This document shows positions 50,955 through 64,000 of a stretch of DNA of 64,000 nt, piece after piece. The DNA comes from Prunus persica (taxonomy: Eukaryota; Streptophyta; Magnoliopsida; Rosales; Rosaceae), in assembly GCF_000346465.2 (NCBI RefSeq), contig NC_034014.1, positions 4,470,893-4,534,892 of the forward strand, read 5' to 3'. A program made the position numbers and the translations under genes. The notes beneath the pieces are model-generated. The model saw nothing but the letters and a program-made list of their open reading frames with translations, was not told the origin of the DNA and did no database searches. Numbering within the stretch: the first letter of the stretch is position 1; every line of letters starts with the position of its first letter.

Positions 50955-52125
50955 TATCCCTCGTCACCTAAGTACCAATTTCAGCTTCCCACCAATCAGG
51001 ATAACCATTCTTCTTCTCCTGGAAACTTGTTCCACAATAGGTTTTGAACTGTGACAGTAAGTGCAACCATCATCGATAGAAGGGCGAGTGACAAAACTTG
51101 GCTTTAAGGGTATCCTATTCTGGGTTAAAGTAAACGACCGAGTGGTAGCAGCCGTCATAGCCATGCTAGCACTAGAGCCAAGACTAAGCATAGTGTGTCT
51201 GCGTTGCTCCTCACAGTGAACAATTGCAAAATCGGATTCTAGATTGGGGAATGGCATGGTTCGAAGGATTTCACTGCGAATGCTATCATAGATTTAATGA
51301 AGCCTATCCAAAAACATGTAGACACACTCCTCTGCAATCTCATGTTGTTTGGCAAGAATCACATCTGCTTGAGTAAAAGTAATAGGCTTCCTATAATCCA
51401 ACTCTTGCTAGAGAGCACTTAGATTAGCATAATAGGCAGCAAGCGATCGTCCTTTGTCTCATCTACATAGCCTTTCGAGACAAGTCATGCACAAGATATA
51501 TATCGACACCCTTAGCAGTAGGCAGATGGATAAATAAATTCATCACATCAGGTTCCATGGCAGAAATCAACCATCCTTTAACAATTGCATTATCCATCAC
51601 CCACTTGTCATAATTGGAGTCTCCACGTGCAAGTTGTCACATCCCGGGATCGGCTCCGCCGTAACACGATATTGTCCGCTTTGGGCCCTCCCTCTCTGGT
51701 CCTCACGGTTTTGTTTCTGAGAGCTCACGAGCAACTTCCCAGTGGGTCACCCATCTTGGGATTGCTCTAGCCCCCAACTTGCTTAACTTCGGAGTTCTTA
51801 CGACTCCGAAGTCAGCGAGCTCCCAAAAGGCCTCGTGCTAGATGGATGCGGGTGTGCACATATAAGGCACATCACCCCCTCTCCGTTGGTTGATGTGGGA
51901 TCTTACACAAGTTGTTTAGTATTCCCTGTCAGATAACCATATTTTCCATGGCCAGCAACAAACGTCTCTACAAGCTGAGACTACAAGGAGTAGTTGATGC
52001 CATTAAGCTTGATACCAAAAGGTACGGTAATGGGTTCAGAGGGAAGATTGATTTGTGAAGTCTATAGAGATGGTGTCGCAGTATTTCGGGAGGCACCATT
52101 AACCGAAGATTTTTCACCCATGATA
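50955..52125 (-). pseudogene. Copia gag remnant
   Basis: From a start near 52122 (MGEKSSVNGASRNT) through INLPSEPITVPFGIKLNG to a zinc-knuckle-like segment (CTYCHSS..) near 51060. It is interrupted by a Cassandra solo LTR and several stops. Confidence 0.6.
51630..51912 (-). mobile_element. Cassandra solo LTR
   Basis: A single 273-bp LTR (51635-51907) in the opposite orientation to the complete element, flanked by the perfect duplication CAAGT (51630-51634 and 51908-51912). It arose by recombination between the two LTRs of an element inserted in copia gag. It keeps the 5S-like boxes. Confidence 0.9.
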
Positions 52126-52405
52126 ACTATAGGTGAGAGGGAGGAGAAAAATAGGATCACAAAAAACTAGTGGCAAGAAGAAACATCGAGATTGGAGCGA
52201 CGCTGTCGAGAACAGCACGGCACTGTTAGGATAGACACTGGCTATTGTAATCCACATTGCAATATGGTTGTAGAGCTATGGAGGTGCATTGGGGTCTGCA
52301 TTGCACTATGGCTGCATCATTGTGGCAGTCGTCGGCGGCGCGGTGATGGGTTATGAGAGAGCTGCCACAATCCTAAGATCGCAACTCTGATACCAACTTA
52401 TAATA

Positions 52406-52583
52406 TGTTTATTAGGGTAGAATAATTCAGAGAAAGTTTATTCTTCTCTCTAGGAGGGTATTTATATGTGTACAAGAATACAACAAAAAGGAAAGTAATT
52501 ACAATCCCAACTAATACGGGAATTCTATAATTATATTGGATTACAATTCCTAATTTAAATCAATTACATGATTCACACCAACA
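52406..52583 (-). repeat. 5' LTR of the minus-strand copia element
   Basis: On the minus strand it starts TGTTGGTGTGAATC, has ATATAAATACC as a TATA box and ends CTAATAAACA, followed by the PBS. Length 178 bp. Confidence 0.75.
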
Positions 52584-52956
52584 GATCCATCAATACGGAA
52601 ACACTACCCATACAGATGAGAGCGGGTCATTTAGGTGGTGGCTCCAACACTACCCATACGGATGAGAGCAGGTCGTTTAGGTGGTGGCTCCAGCAATACA
52701 AAGACACCGCCTATACCGATGTGGGCTTGGCTCCACGTGTGGCCCAGTATGTGATGGTCACACGTGAGGGGGTGTGTTGAAAAATATAAGTCTCACATCG
52801 AATGATTGGCTAAATAAAAGACAACTTATAATAAGTTGTTCTACTCCTAATAGCACCGAGCCCTTTTGTGATAAAACCCTACACCTACAGGGTTCTATAG
52901 GTGGTTAAGTTGGGACAATATTGGGGTTGCTAATGGTGGGACACTGGCCTATCTCT
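52584..52956. repeat. 46-bp tandem repeat and LTR-like sequence beside the intact BSK
   Basis: Two 46-bp units start at 52601 and 52647 (ACACTACCCATAC..GGTGGTGGCTCCA). At about 52775, TGTTGAAAAATATAAGTC follows a G-rich run, as at a PPT/LTR junction, so this may be the 3' end of another retroelement. It abuts the last BSK codons. Confidence 0.45.
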
Positions 52957-55874
<2,918 letters not shown>

Positions 55875-56573
55875 TAATGGATGATGAAGCAAGTCGTAGA
55901 GAGACAGAGAGAGACAGAGAGCTTGAAATTTAAAACATGTGCATGTATCTCGAAAGTTTTGGCTGTTTCTTGTAGACTTTAGTTTCCACCAGTTTCCTGG
56001 GTGCTACTAGGAGACTAAGGAGGAGAGAAAGGGGGTTGAAATTCATGGTCACCATTAATATCAAGATATGAAAAGTCGTGTTAATTATACGCATGACAAA
56101 TGAAATGAAATTCGTGTGGGAACGGAGACGCAGCCGAAAGACTCACAAAGTCAACAAGGGAAGCTTCCATTGCATTACTTACTAGCTAGCAAATTACACT
56201 TTGAATACGATCATATCTCTTTGCGTTTTATGTGTACAAGTCTCGTCTTCTTCCTCTACCCAAAAGTTTTAAACAAACAAAAAGGTCCAAACAAGTCAAG
56301 AGGAGGACTTGTCATTCGCTTTAATAATAATAGTCTTCGAGAGCAGGAAATATTAGCAAATAGCTACGTGGGTATCTTTGGGGTTTCCAACCTCATACCA
56401 CATAGGAATAAACTATTAACCTCATACCCTCGTCAGTAGCTACCTATTCTTTATAGGAAAATGCTAGGCACTTAAATAATTAAAAGACAACGTGTCTATG
56501 TAGCAAAAAAAAGGATATTGACTTGTACCCCAAAAAAAAAAAAGGATATTGACTAAAAAAAGAAAACAAACAC
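55875..56573. other. BSK upstream region
   Basis: Presumed promoter of the intact BSK (GAGA-rich near 55898-55920), with no other gene. It ends at the target duplication AAATG. Confidence 0.4.
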
Positions 56574-56578
56574 AAATG

Positions 56579-57160
56579 TGTTGTAAAGAAGAAATATGTG
56601 GAGTCCACATTTATGGGGCCCACAAAGAAAATTAAGCAAAGTATTTGGAGGTTTATCAGCTGCACACTCACGGATGTGTATTGTAGAATCACGGGTGCCA
56701 TTTAACATCTCTATAAATAGAGAAAGAAGAAGAGAGAAAGAAAAGAAAAAGAAGAAGAGAGAAAGAGATAGGAAACGGAAAGAAGAAAAAGAAGAAGAGA
56801 GAAAGAGATAGGAAACGGAAAGAAGAAAAGAAAAAGAGAGAAAGAGATAGGAAACGGAAAGAAGAAAAAGAAGAAGAGAGAAAGAGATAGGAAACGGAAA
56901 GAAGAAAAGAAAAAGAGAGAAAGAGATAGGAAACGGAAAGGAGGAAAGGAAAGGAGGAAAGAAGAGGGTAAGTAAGCAGAGAGAAAATTCAGTGAGTCAC
57001 ACATATTGTAAACACTATTGTAGTCATATTATTATATAGTGAAAAGTTACTGTTGCTGCTCTCCGAGGACGTAGGCGTAGCCGAACCTCGTTAAATACTG
57101 TGTCTCATCTACTTTACGTGCAGCTCAAAATTCGCACATATCCCAGGTTATTTTATAACA
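56579..57160 (+). repeat. 5' LTR of the coding copia element
   Basis: Starts TGTTGTAAAG, ends TTTTATAACA. The TATA box CTATAAATAG is at 56711-56720. From about 56720 to 56955 a 39-40-bp purine-rich unit (core GAGATAGGAAACGGAAAG) occurs five times (56765, 56805, 56844, 56884, 56923). The 3' LTR has one. Confidence 0.9.
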
Positions 57161-57174
57161 CGTTATCAGCACGA
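57161..57174 (+). promoter_or_regulatory. Primer-binding site, tRNA-Ile anticodon-arm type
   Basis: CGTTATCAGCACGA, identical to the site at 1588-1601, immediately after the LTR. Confidence 0.6.
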
Positions 57175-57373
57175 TAGTCTCTCCTTTTATTTCTGAAATT
57201 TTTCCAACTCAACACTATATAATATACTATATTTATCTGTTTCTCTATTACTAACCATTAACAAAAATGGACCCTTGGTAATACTAAACATATTATCAGT
57301 GGGAGACCGTTACTAATACTAACTTTTTTTTTATTCGGTGGTGGTTTTAACCCCACATTTAATTTTATTTATG

Positions 57374-57542
57374 GTATGGTGTAGGCTTATTACCCATACG
57401 GCAATATTTATTTAAAGGGTGGTGCGGGTTTATCGTCCACGCCTTTACTTTTATTTAAATATATGGAGCAGAATTAGTGCCCATACAAGCACATTTACTT
57501 TACCGCACATTTAAGGTATGGTGCGGGTTTATCGTCCATACC
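57374..57542 (+). repeat. Leader hairpin array of the coding element
   Basis: Four hairpins lie at 57374-57399 (GTATGG/CCATAC), 57417-57442 (GTGG/CCAC), 57462-57485 (TATGG/CCATA) and 57515-57542 (GGTATGG/CCATACC), with the same loop consensus as at 1851-2230. Sequence 57240-57345 also matches 1720-1800. The gag ATG follows at 57657. Confidence 0.75.
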
Positions 57543-57656
57543 AGCAAATTCATAACACTTTACTTTTATCATCAATTAATATACCTGAATAATGAGGACC
57601 TGAAATTCCTATTAATAAGTGGCTTAATATTCCAGATCTCGAGCCTAAAGTTTTGG

Positions 57657-58714
57657 ATGGCAAATTTGGCAAAACTAGAGTTTGCTGCCTTGGACCTTTC
57701 CGGGGACAACTATTTATCATGGGTCCTGGATGCCAAAATTCATCTACGAGTCAATGGCCTCGGACAAACAATTGTAGATGAGAATGATGCTTCGCCTGAA
57801 GAGAATGCGAAGGCCATGATCTTTCTTCGCCGCCACATCCATGAAGCGCTGAAGAGCGAATATGTGGTGGTTGATGAACCGTTGGTTCTGTGGAAAGCTC
57901 TAGGTGAAAGATACGATCACCAGAAGACGGTGACTCTCCCAAGAGCTAATACGAATGGACCCACTTGAGATTTCAAGATTTCAAGTCAGTGTCCAAGTAT
58001 AACTCTGCTATGCACAGAATTACCCCATTAATGAGGCTATGTGGGGAAAATATATCTGATGAGGATATGCTCGAAAAAACTCCGAGCACTTTTCATGCTT
58101 CAAATGTCCTCCTTCAGCAGCAATACAGACATAGCGGTTTCAAGAAGTACTCGGAACTTGTATCTTGCCTCTTGTTAGCTGAGCAGAATAATGAGCTCTT
58201 ATCAAAGAATCACCAATCTCGCCCAACGGGCTCAGCACCACTTCCTGAAATAAATGCTGCATCTCAGGAAGTGAATGCCACTTCATCTCGTGGCAGTATC
58301 TACAAACGTGAGCGAGGGGGCAAGCGTGGCCACTGGCAAGGAAGTAGAAAAAATCGTGGTGCTCGTTCAGAGGGTTTAGGTCCAAGGAGCGGTCCATCCA
58401 CGAATGGCAAAAATGCATCCCGTAATAAGGGAAAGGCACAGATGAGCCATGTGCCTAGAAATGTTGAAAGCCCTTGTCACAGATGTGGTGCAAAGGGACA
58501 TTGGGTGCGCGCATGTCGTACGCCCAGGCATTTGGTTGATCTCTATCAAGCTTCACTTAAGAACAGGAAAGTGGAGATAAATTACATTGATCATGCTCCG
58601 CCAGCCACAGATGGCTCATCAGAAATATCACGTCAGCTAAACAAGACGCATCTAGCTGTTTCTGATTTTGTTACTGAAAAAGGGAATGAAGGTTATGTGT
58701 CCGAATTAGATTAA
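57657..58714 (+). pseudogene. Copia gag with one apparent frameshift
   Basis: Starts MANLAKLEFAALDLSGDNYL, typical of copia Gag (structural protein of the RNA-containing particle). The frame stops at 57966-57968, and homologous sequence resumes at 57965 (RFQDFKSVSKYNSAM) in another frame, consistent with one base lost near 57940. The second part (to 58714) has a CCHC zinc knuckle (CHRCGAKGHWVRAC) that binds RNA, and basic Gly/Arg-rich sequence before it. Gag ends with its own stop, in the same phase as pol and 112 bases upstream of its first ATG. Confidence 0.75.
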
Positions 58715-58825
58715 ATTCCTTAATATACTATTTGTATTAGCTGAAGTGTTGTTTAAATTTCAATCCAATAAAAGTGGTAATGTTTTCTTCTTTATTAATC
58801 CAGCTTATTTTACTTATTTGGTGGC

Positions 58826-61800
58826 ATGGATGCAAATTATGGATGCCCTCAAAACAAAGGCTATGGCAGAGATATTTGTCTCGCAGACAGCGCAACTACT
58901 CATACGATCCTTCAAGATCGGAAGTATTTCTCAAAATTAATGCTTACAAAAGCAAAGGTAACAACCATATCAGGTCCTGCAGATCTGATTGAAGGTTCAG
59001 GAATAGCCCAAATTATGTTACCGAATGGAACAATACTGTCCATTCCAGATGCTTTGTATTCATCTAACTCCAGAAGGAATCTGTTGAGTTTCAAAGATAT
59101 ACGTTTGAATGGCTACCATGTTGAAACAAAGAAAGAGGAAAACATGGAATATCTTTGTATTACCTCCAGTGATACTCAAAAGCGTATACTGGAAAAGCTT
59201 TGTGAGCTCTCATCAGGGTTGTATTACACAACCATACGGACAATTGAGGCACATAGTGTCATGGACCAAGAGTCCACTGACTCAAATGCTTTTAAGCTTT
59301 GGCATGACAGGTTGGGTCATCCTGGATCCACCATGATGCGCAGGATCATCACCAACTCTAAAGGACATCCCTTGTTGACTAAACACATTATGTTATCAAG
59401 CGACATCTTTTGCCAAGCTTGTTCACAAGGGAAGTTGGTGATCAGACCATCACAACCAAAGGTTGATGTTGAGTCTCCATCATTTTTGCAGAGAATTCAA
59501 GGGGACATTTGTGGACCCATTCATCCCCCATGTAGACCATTTCGGTACTTTATGGTCTTGGTAGACGCATCTACCCGATGGTCACATGTTTGTCTTTTAT
59601 CTACTCGGAATATGACATTTGCTATGCTTTTGGCTCAGATAATTAAATTACGAGCCCAATTCCCAGATTATCCCATTAAGTCAATCAGACTCGATAATGC
59701 TGGTGAATTTACATCTCAGACTTTTGATGACTACTGCATGTCACTAGGCATTGATATTGAACATCCTGTTCCCCATGTGCATACTCAAAATGGCTTGGCA
59801 GAAGCTTTAATTAAACGCCTTCAATTGATAGCACGCACTTTGCTAATGAAAACAAAGTTGCCATTTTCTGCTTGGGGATATGCCATTTTACATGCAGCAT
59901 CGCTTGTGCGATTGAGGCCCGTCACCAACAATCAATGTTCTCCAATACAACTCGTATTGGGAAATCAACCAAACATTTCACATTTAAGAATTTTTGGGTG
60001 TGCAGTATATGTGCCCATTGCACCACCGCAACGTACTAAGATGGGCCCTCAACGCAGATTGGGAATTTATGTTGGTTTTGATTCACCATCTATCATCAGA
60101 TACTTGGCACCCCTGACGGGTGATATTTTTACCGCACGATTTGCGGATTGTGATTTTGATGAGACAATCTTCCCACCATTAGGGGGAGAAAAATCTGTGT
60201 CTAAAGAACAAGGCAAACTCATTCCTGAAAAACGACATGAATTATCCTGGAATGTATCCACATTGTCTCATCTCGATCCTCATACTGCTCAATGCGAAAA
60301 CGAAGTGAGAAGGATCGTTCACCTCCAAAGTATTGCCAATCAGATGCCAGATGCATTTAATGATGCAGCAAAGGTGACAAAATCTCATATCCCAGCTGCA
60401 AATACACCCGCACGGATTGATGTCCATAATGGACAAAGCAATATCCCAGCAAATGGTTCATCTGCTGCACGCCTAAAACGTGGCAGACCACTAGGCTCAA
60501 AGGATTCAATTCCTCGAAAGAGGAAGTTGATGGACAAAATGAATCCAAATGAAATAAATAGAGAGCCCACAATTCATAATTCAAATGCCCCCAAAGAGGG
60601 ACAGGTACTTCTTGATAAGGAAAACGTCATTGGTGAGACAAGTGCCCCTGGAGTGGCAACCGTACCTGAAAGTCAAGAAATCTCCATAAATTATACGTCC
60701 ACTGATGAATTGTGGAGTAGAAATGAGATGATCATCGATGATATATTTGCATTCTCAGTGGCTGCTGAGATCATAAAAGATGATGATATTGAGCCGTGCT
60801 CTATTAATGAATGTACACAGAGGCAAGATTGGCCCAAGTGGAAAGATGCAATCCAGGCAGAATTAAATTCTTTGGAAAAAAGGAGTGTTTTTGGACATAT
60901 TAGTCCAACTCCACCCAATGTGAACCCTGTAGGTTACAAGTGGGTATTTACAAGAAAGCGCAATGAGAAAAATGAGATCTCAAGGTATAAAGAGCGACTC
61001 GTTGCGCAAGGTTTTTCACAAAAGCCTGGAATTGATTATGTGGAAACGTACTCTCCAGTAATGGACACAATTACATTCCGTTACCTAATAAGTTTGGCGG
61101 TTTCAGAAAAACTTAAAATGAGACTCATGGATGTCATTACCGCATATTTGTATGGAGAATTGGATACAGATATATACATGAAAGTTCCAGAAGGATTCAG
61201 GTTGCCTGAAGCAGCCAGAAACAAACCACGGGACATGTTCTCAGTTAAATTGAGAAAATCATTATATGGGCTAAAACAATCTGGACGAATGTGGTACAAT
61301 CGTCTCAGTAAGTATTTACTGAAGGAAGGATACACAAATGATTCTATTTGCCCATGTGTGTTTATTAAGAAATCAGAGTCTGGATTTGCGATAGTGGCAG
61401 TATATGTCGACGACATGAATCTAATTGGAACTTCTGAAGAGCTTCAAAAGACTGTTGATTATCTCAAACGTGAGTTTGAGATGAAGGACCTTGGAAAGAC
61501 AAAATATTGTCTTGGCTTGCAGATTGAGCACAGTGCTAATGGAATTTTGGTGCATCAATCAACTTATACTGAGAAAGTATTGGAACGGTTTGGCATGGAT
61601 AAAGCCCATCCACTTAGCACTCCAATGGTCGTTCGATCGCTTGACACTAAGAAAGACCCATATCGTCCAAAAGAGAATGATGAAATGGTCCTTGGTCCAG
61701 AAGTACCATATCTTAGTGCAATAGGTGCCTTATTGTACCTAGCACAATGTACCAGACCAGACATATCATTCTCAGTAAATCTGTTAGCAAGGTACAGTTC

Positions 61801-62386
61801 TGCTCCAACAAGGCGACACTGGACCGGCATCAAACATGTTCTACGATACCTTCGTGGGACAACAGACATTGGGTTATTCTATTCCAGCGAATCGACCAAT
61901 GCCCAGAGTATTATTGGTTATGCTGATGCAGGATATCTCTCTGATCCACATCAAGGACGATCACAGACTGGGTATGTATTTACATGTGGAGGAACTGCGA
62001 TCTCATGGCGCTCAACAAAACAAACATTAGTGGCCACATCTTCTAATCACTCAGAAATACTTGCCCTCCATGAAGCCAGTCGTGAATGCGTTTGGTTAAG
62101 GTCGGTAATCCATCACATCCGAAGCACATGTGCCCTACCCTCAACAACAGACACTCCAACAATTCTGAATGAGGACAATGCAGCTTGTATTGCTCAGATC
62201 ACAGGAGGATATATTAAGGGTGACAGGACCAAGCACATATCACCAAAGTTTTTCTATACACATGAGCTCCAGAAGAGTCAAGAAATCAAAGTCAGACAAA
62301 TCCGTTCAAGTGATAACCTGGCAGATCTCTTCACTAAATCATTGCCGAAATGTACATTCCAAAAGTTAGTGCATGGCATCGGATAA
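58826..62386 (+). CDS. pol: Copia pol polyprotein (protease, integrase, RT, RNase H)
   Basis: Open for 1186 codons. Protease motif DSATT at residue 21 (usual DSG is DSA here). GAG-pre-integrase and zinc finger: LWHDRLGHPG at 158-167, with CQAC at 196-199. Integrase catalytic acids: D227 (GDICGP), D290 (RLDNAGEF), E326 (NGLAEALIKR). RT palm motif YVDDM starts at residue 860. RNase H region GYADAGYLSD is near 1030. The C-terminus includes ADLFTKSLP, the usual copia ending. The true start may be upstream, since sequence before 58826 contains in-frame stops and pol would need read-through from gag or its own initiation. It makes cDNA and inserts it. Confidence 0.93.
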   Translation: MDANYGCPQNKGYGRDICLADSATTHTILQDRKYFSKLMLTKAKVTTISGPADLIEGSGIAQIMLPNGTILSIPDALYSSNSRRNLLSFKDIRLNGYHVETKKEENMEYLCITSSDTQKRILEKLCELSSGLYYTTIRTIEAHSVMDQESTDSNAFKLWHDRLGHPGSTMMRRIITNSKGHPLLTKHIMLSSDIFCQACSQGKLVIRPSQPKVDVESPSFLQRIQGDICGPIHPPCRPFRYFMVLVDASTRWSHVCLLSTRNMTFAMLLAQIIKLRAQFPDYPIKSIRLDNAGEFTSQTFDDYCMSLGIDIEHPVPHVHTQNGLAEALIKRLQLIARTLLMKTKLPFSAWGYAILHAASLVRLRPVTNNQCSPIQLVLGNQPNISHLRIFGCAVYVPIAPPQRTKMGPQRRLGIYVGFDSPSIIRYLAPLTGDIFTARFADCDFDETIFPPLGGEKSVSKEQGKLIPEKRHELSWNVSTLSHLDPHTAQCENEVRRIVHLQSIANQMPDAFNDAAKVTKSHIPAANTPARIDVHNGQSNIPANGSSAARLKRGRPLGSKDSIPRKRKLMDKMNPNEINREPTIHNSNAPKEGQVLLDKENVIGETSAPGVATVPESQEISINYTSTDELWSRNEMIIDDIFAFSVAAEIIKDDDIEPCSINECTQRQDWPKWKDAIQAELNSLEKRSVFGHISPTPPNVNPVGYKWVFTRKRNEKNEISRYKERLVAQGFSQKPGIDYVETYSPVMDTITFRYLISLAVSEKLKMRLMDVITAYLYGELDTDIYMKVPEGFRLPEAARNKPRDMFSVKLRKSLYGLKQSGRMWYNRLSKYLLKEGYTNDSICPCVFIKKSESGFAIVAVYVDDMNLIGTSEELQKTVDYLKREFEMKDLGKTKYCLGLQIEHSANGILVHQSTYTEKVLERFGMDKAHPLSTPMVVRSLDTKKDPYRPKENDEMVLGPEVPYLSAIGALLYLAQCTRPDISFSVNLLARYSSAPTRRHWTGIKHVLRYLRGTTDIGLFYSSESTNAQSIIGYADAGYLSDPHQGRSQTGYVFTCGGTAISWRSTKQTLVATSSNHSEILALHEASRECVWLRSVIHHIRSTCALPSTTDTPTILNEDNAACIAQITGGYIKGDRTKHISPKFFYTHELQKSQEIKVRQIRSSDNLADLFTKSLPKCTFQKLVHGIG

Positions 62387-62571
62387 CGACAACTCTGCAA
62401 GCAATCAAGTTGGAGCATGCAAAATCAGGGGGAGCATTCAAAAGTCCTCTAACATAGGACATATGCACGTTGTACTCTTTTTCCTTCGCTTAGGTTTTTT
62501 CCCACTGGGTTTTTCCAAGCAAGGTTTTAATGAGGCAACCAATCTAGGGACATGTGGTCTCCAAGGGGGAG
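62387..62571 (+). promoter_or_regulatory. 3' cis region and polypurine tract
   Basis: Contains AGGGGGAGCATT (about 62427), the CCCACTGGGTTTTT module and the terminal tract CCAAGGGGGAG abutting the LTR. It matches 6460-6805 of the non-autonomous element. Confidence 0.7.
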
Positions 62572-63009
62572 TGTTGTAAAGAAGAAACATGTGGAGCCCA
62601 CATTTATGGGGCCCACAAAGAAAATTAAGCAAAGTATTTGGAGGTTTATCAGCTGCACACTCACGGATGTGTATTGTAGAATCACGGGTGCCATTTAACA
62701 TCTCTATAAATAGAGAAAGAAGAAGAGAGAAAGAAAAGAAAAAGAAGAAGAGAGAAAGAGATAGGAAACGGAAAGAAGAAAAGGAAAGGAGGAAAGAGAG
62801 AGAAGAGGAAAGAAGAGGGTAAGTAAACAGAGAGAAAATTCAGTGAGTCACATATTGTAAACACTATTGTAATCATATTATTATATAGTGAAAAGTTACT
62901 GTTGCTGCTCTCCGAGGACGTAGGCGTAGCCGAACCTCGTTAAATACTGTGTCTCATCTACTTTACGTGCAGCTCAAAATTTGCACATATCCCAGGTTAT
63001 TTTATAACA
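62572..63009 (+). repeat. 3' LTR of the coding copia element
   Basis: 438 bp with the same ends as the 5' LTR but a single purine-rich unit (near 62757). Confidence 0.92.
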
Positions 63010-63014
63010 AAATG

Positions 63015-63700
63015 AATATATTGCATGCATAAATATTAAATAATGGGAGTTGTAACTTGTATCTATCAATGATACAGTAATACATAGAGCACTAGACGTG
63101 ACGCATGCATGACCAAAAGAAAGACAAGTTGTAGTAGACCAAGAGGCCGACTGAGAGACTATCCATGACTGGATGAATAGCAGAAAGTTCTTCCTTTTTA
63201 GCGTTTTTCTATCTAAATACGTTTGTTAATACCATATAATGGAGTTTTAGTCCCCCGTAAAAGTTAGTATTTACTTATTTTTGTACTAATAATATCATAC
63301 AACCGTCCCTATTTTTTGTGCATATGATAATTTTTATCCTTCTCTTCTCTTTTGTAGGTTTCCTCAAAGACCTCGTGGAAGAAGTCAAAAAAAAACAAAA
63401 CAAAACAAAACAAAACTATACTTGCTAGAAGTTGAGTCACTCAAAGACCTCGCGGTATCTAGTCCAGAAAAGACATGTTGCATGATCAGAAACCCAAAAA
63501 CATTTATAGGAGAGGAAAACAAACAAGTAATTTGACTTCTGTTGAACCCTTAGGACCAAAATACATGAAAAGAAACACCAACACCAACCTAATATACAGT
63601 TAATCCTTTGGTGCTGCGGAGCAGAGTTCAAATATGCTAAAGAGTGATTGTTCATGACTGGACACAAGTTTAGTTGAAAGAATTGGAAACCCCCCTACCC
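63015..63700. other. Spacer with BSK downstream sequence
   Basis: 63530-63660 resembles 45540-45660 downstream of another BSK fragment, so it belongs to the array. An A-rich AAAAC microsatellite is near 63390-63415. No gene. Confidence 0.4.
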
Positions 63701-63724
63701 ATACATTTTTCAGCTTATATATTT

Positions 63725-64000
63725 TTCACTTCCAAGGATGTGCCCGCTTTTGGAGCTTCCTCTGCATAATTGTCCAGCCCTATGCTCTTTGACACTAAAT
63801 AACTATGTCTCAAATGGAGGCACATTTCCAGGTGGAATACCCATCAGAACGTATGATGGAACCTGCTGCATATACAAACCACACAGATGATAGCAGCAGC
63901 ATTAAGGAAAATCAGCTTTTCAATATAGGCAAAACAAATCAAATTTCAAAGCTATGATTTTACAGAACAAATAAAGTTAGGCAAACCTCAGTTTCTTTCT
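63725..64000 (-). pseudogene. BSK fragment running off the window
   Basis: On the minus strand, [19 protein letters not shown] then a stop corresponds to BSK exon 8, preceded by an acceptor near 63874. Part of the last-exon sequence (63735-63795) is joined directly to it, so two exons and the introns between are deleted. The next exon upstream (KETE-type end) begins at about 63988 and continues outside. Confidence 0.65.

Larger units (their letters stand above)
46311..52583 (-). mobile_element. Decayed Ty1-copia element with nested insertions
   Basis: Minus-strand order from high to low coordinates: LTR (52406-52583), initiator tRNA-Met-type PBS (about 52381-52397, TTGGTATCAGAGTTGC on the minus strand), gag (about 52120 to 50955), gag end and protease (about 49475 to 48260), integrase (about 48100 to 47000), start of RT (about 46960 to 46311). 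The element is truncated inside RT at a BSK fragment and has no 3' LTR. Nested inside are a Cassandra element (48694-49314), a 1.5-kb insertion (49475-50950) and a Cassandra solo LTR (51635-51907). Confidence 0.75.
56574..63014 (+). mobile_element. Nearly intact Ty1-copia retrotransposon
   Basis: The element is 56579-63009 with TSD AAATG (56574-56578 and 63010-63014). LTRs are 582 and 438 bp; the length difference is a purine-rich tandem expansion in the 5' copy. Order: LTR, PBS (57161-57174), hairpin leader, gag, pol with protease-integrase-RT-RNase H (copia order), PPT, LTR. Outside the tandem repeat the LTRs differ at only about 1 percent of positions, so the insertion is fairly young. Gag has an apparent one-base loss; pol is open. 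Confidence 0.93.

Noticed and set aside
56711..57004. Minus-strand ORF of Ser/Phe/Leu-rich sequence
   Set aside because: It is the reverse of the purine-rich tandem repeat in the LTR; low-complexity artefact.

Overview
The window is plant nuclear DNA. Genes are intron-rich with GT-AG splice sites and CT- or GA-rich 5' leaders. Much of the sequence is LTR retrotransposon, including a Cassandra-type TRIM that carries 5S rRNA-like sequence. Protein similarity and repeat content suggest a eudicot, probably Rosaceae; that is inference and no database was searched.

Layout: 1-1.4 kb, unassigned, possibly an untranslated leader exon. 1.42-6.97 kb, a complete non-autonomous LTR element (TSD CATTA) with a hairpin-repeat leader and an antisense coiled-coil ORF, but no gag or pol. 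7.4-11.4 kb, a decayed tandem copy of a RING/TRAF zinc-finger, Gln-rich gene whose open 3' part runs into an AP2/ERF domain. 12.2-13.3 kb, a DUF674-like pseudogene. 14.7-20.2 kb, the intact RING/TRAF, Gln-rich gene (about 1348 aa). 26.1-28.3 kb, beta-tubulin. 28.9-31 kb, small DNA transposons and a SINE. 31.1-32.7 kb, a mitochondrial mS34-like ribosomal protein. 33.5-34.05 kb, a SINE with target duplications and a fold-back element. 34.8-37.1 kb, a RING-CH membrane protein. 38.8-40.4 kb, TIM10.

42.0-64.0 kb is a minus-strand tandem array of brassinosteroid-signalling-kinase (BSK) genes: one copy with a single-base frameshift, one fragment, one intact copy (479 aa), and one fragment running off the end. 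A minus-strand Ty1-copia element (46.3-52.6 kb, truncated in RT) splits the array. Nested in it are a complete Cassandra element, a Cassandra solo LTR and an unclassified 1.5-kb insertion. A second, nearly intact copia element (56.58-63.01 kb, TSD AAATG) lies between the intact BSK and the last fragment.

The most interesting signal links the two full LTR elements 50 kb apart. Their LTRs are different, but they share a primer-binding site, a leader made of repeated hairpins whose stems covary, and the sequence before the polypurine tract. One has pol and the other has no gag or pol, which suggests a helper/parasite pair with a structured RNA signal. The primer-binding site appears to match the anticodon arm of tRNA-Ile rather than a tRNA 3' end.
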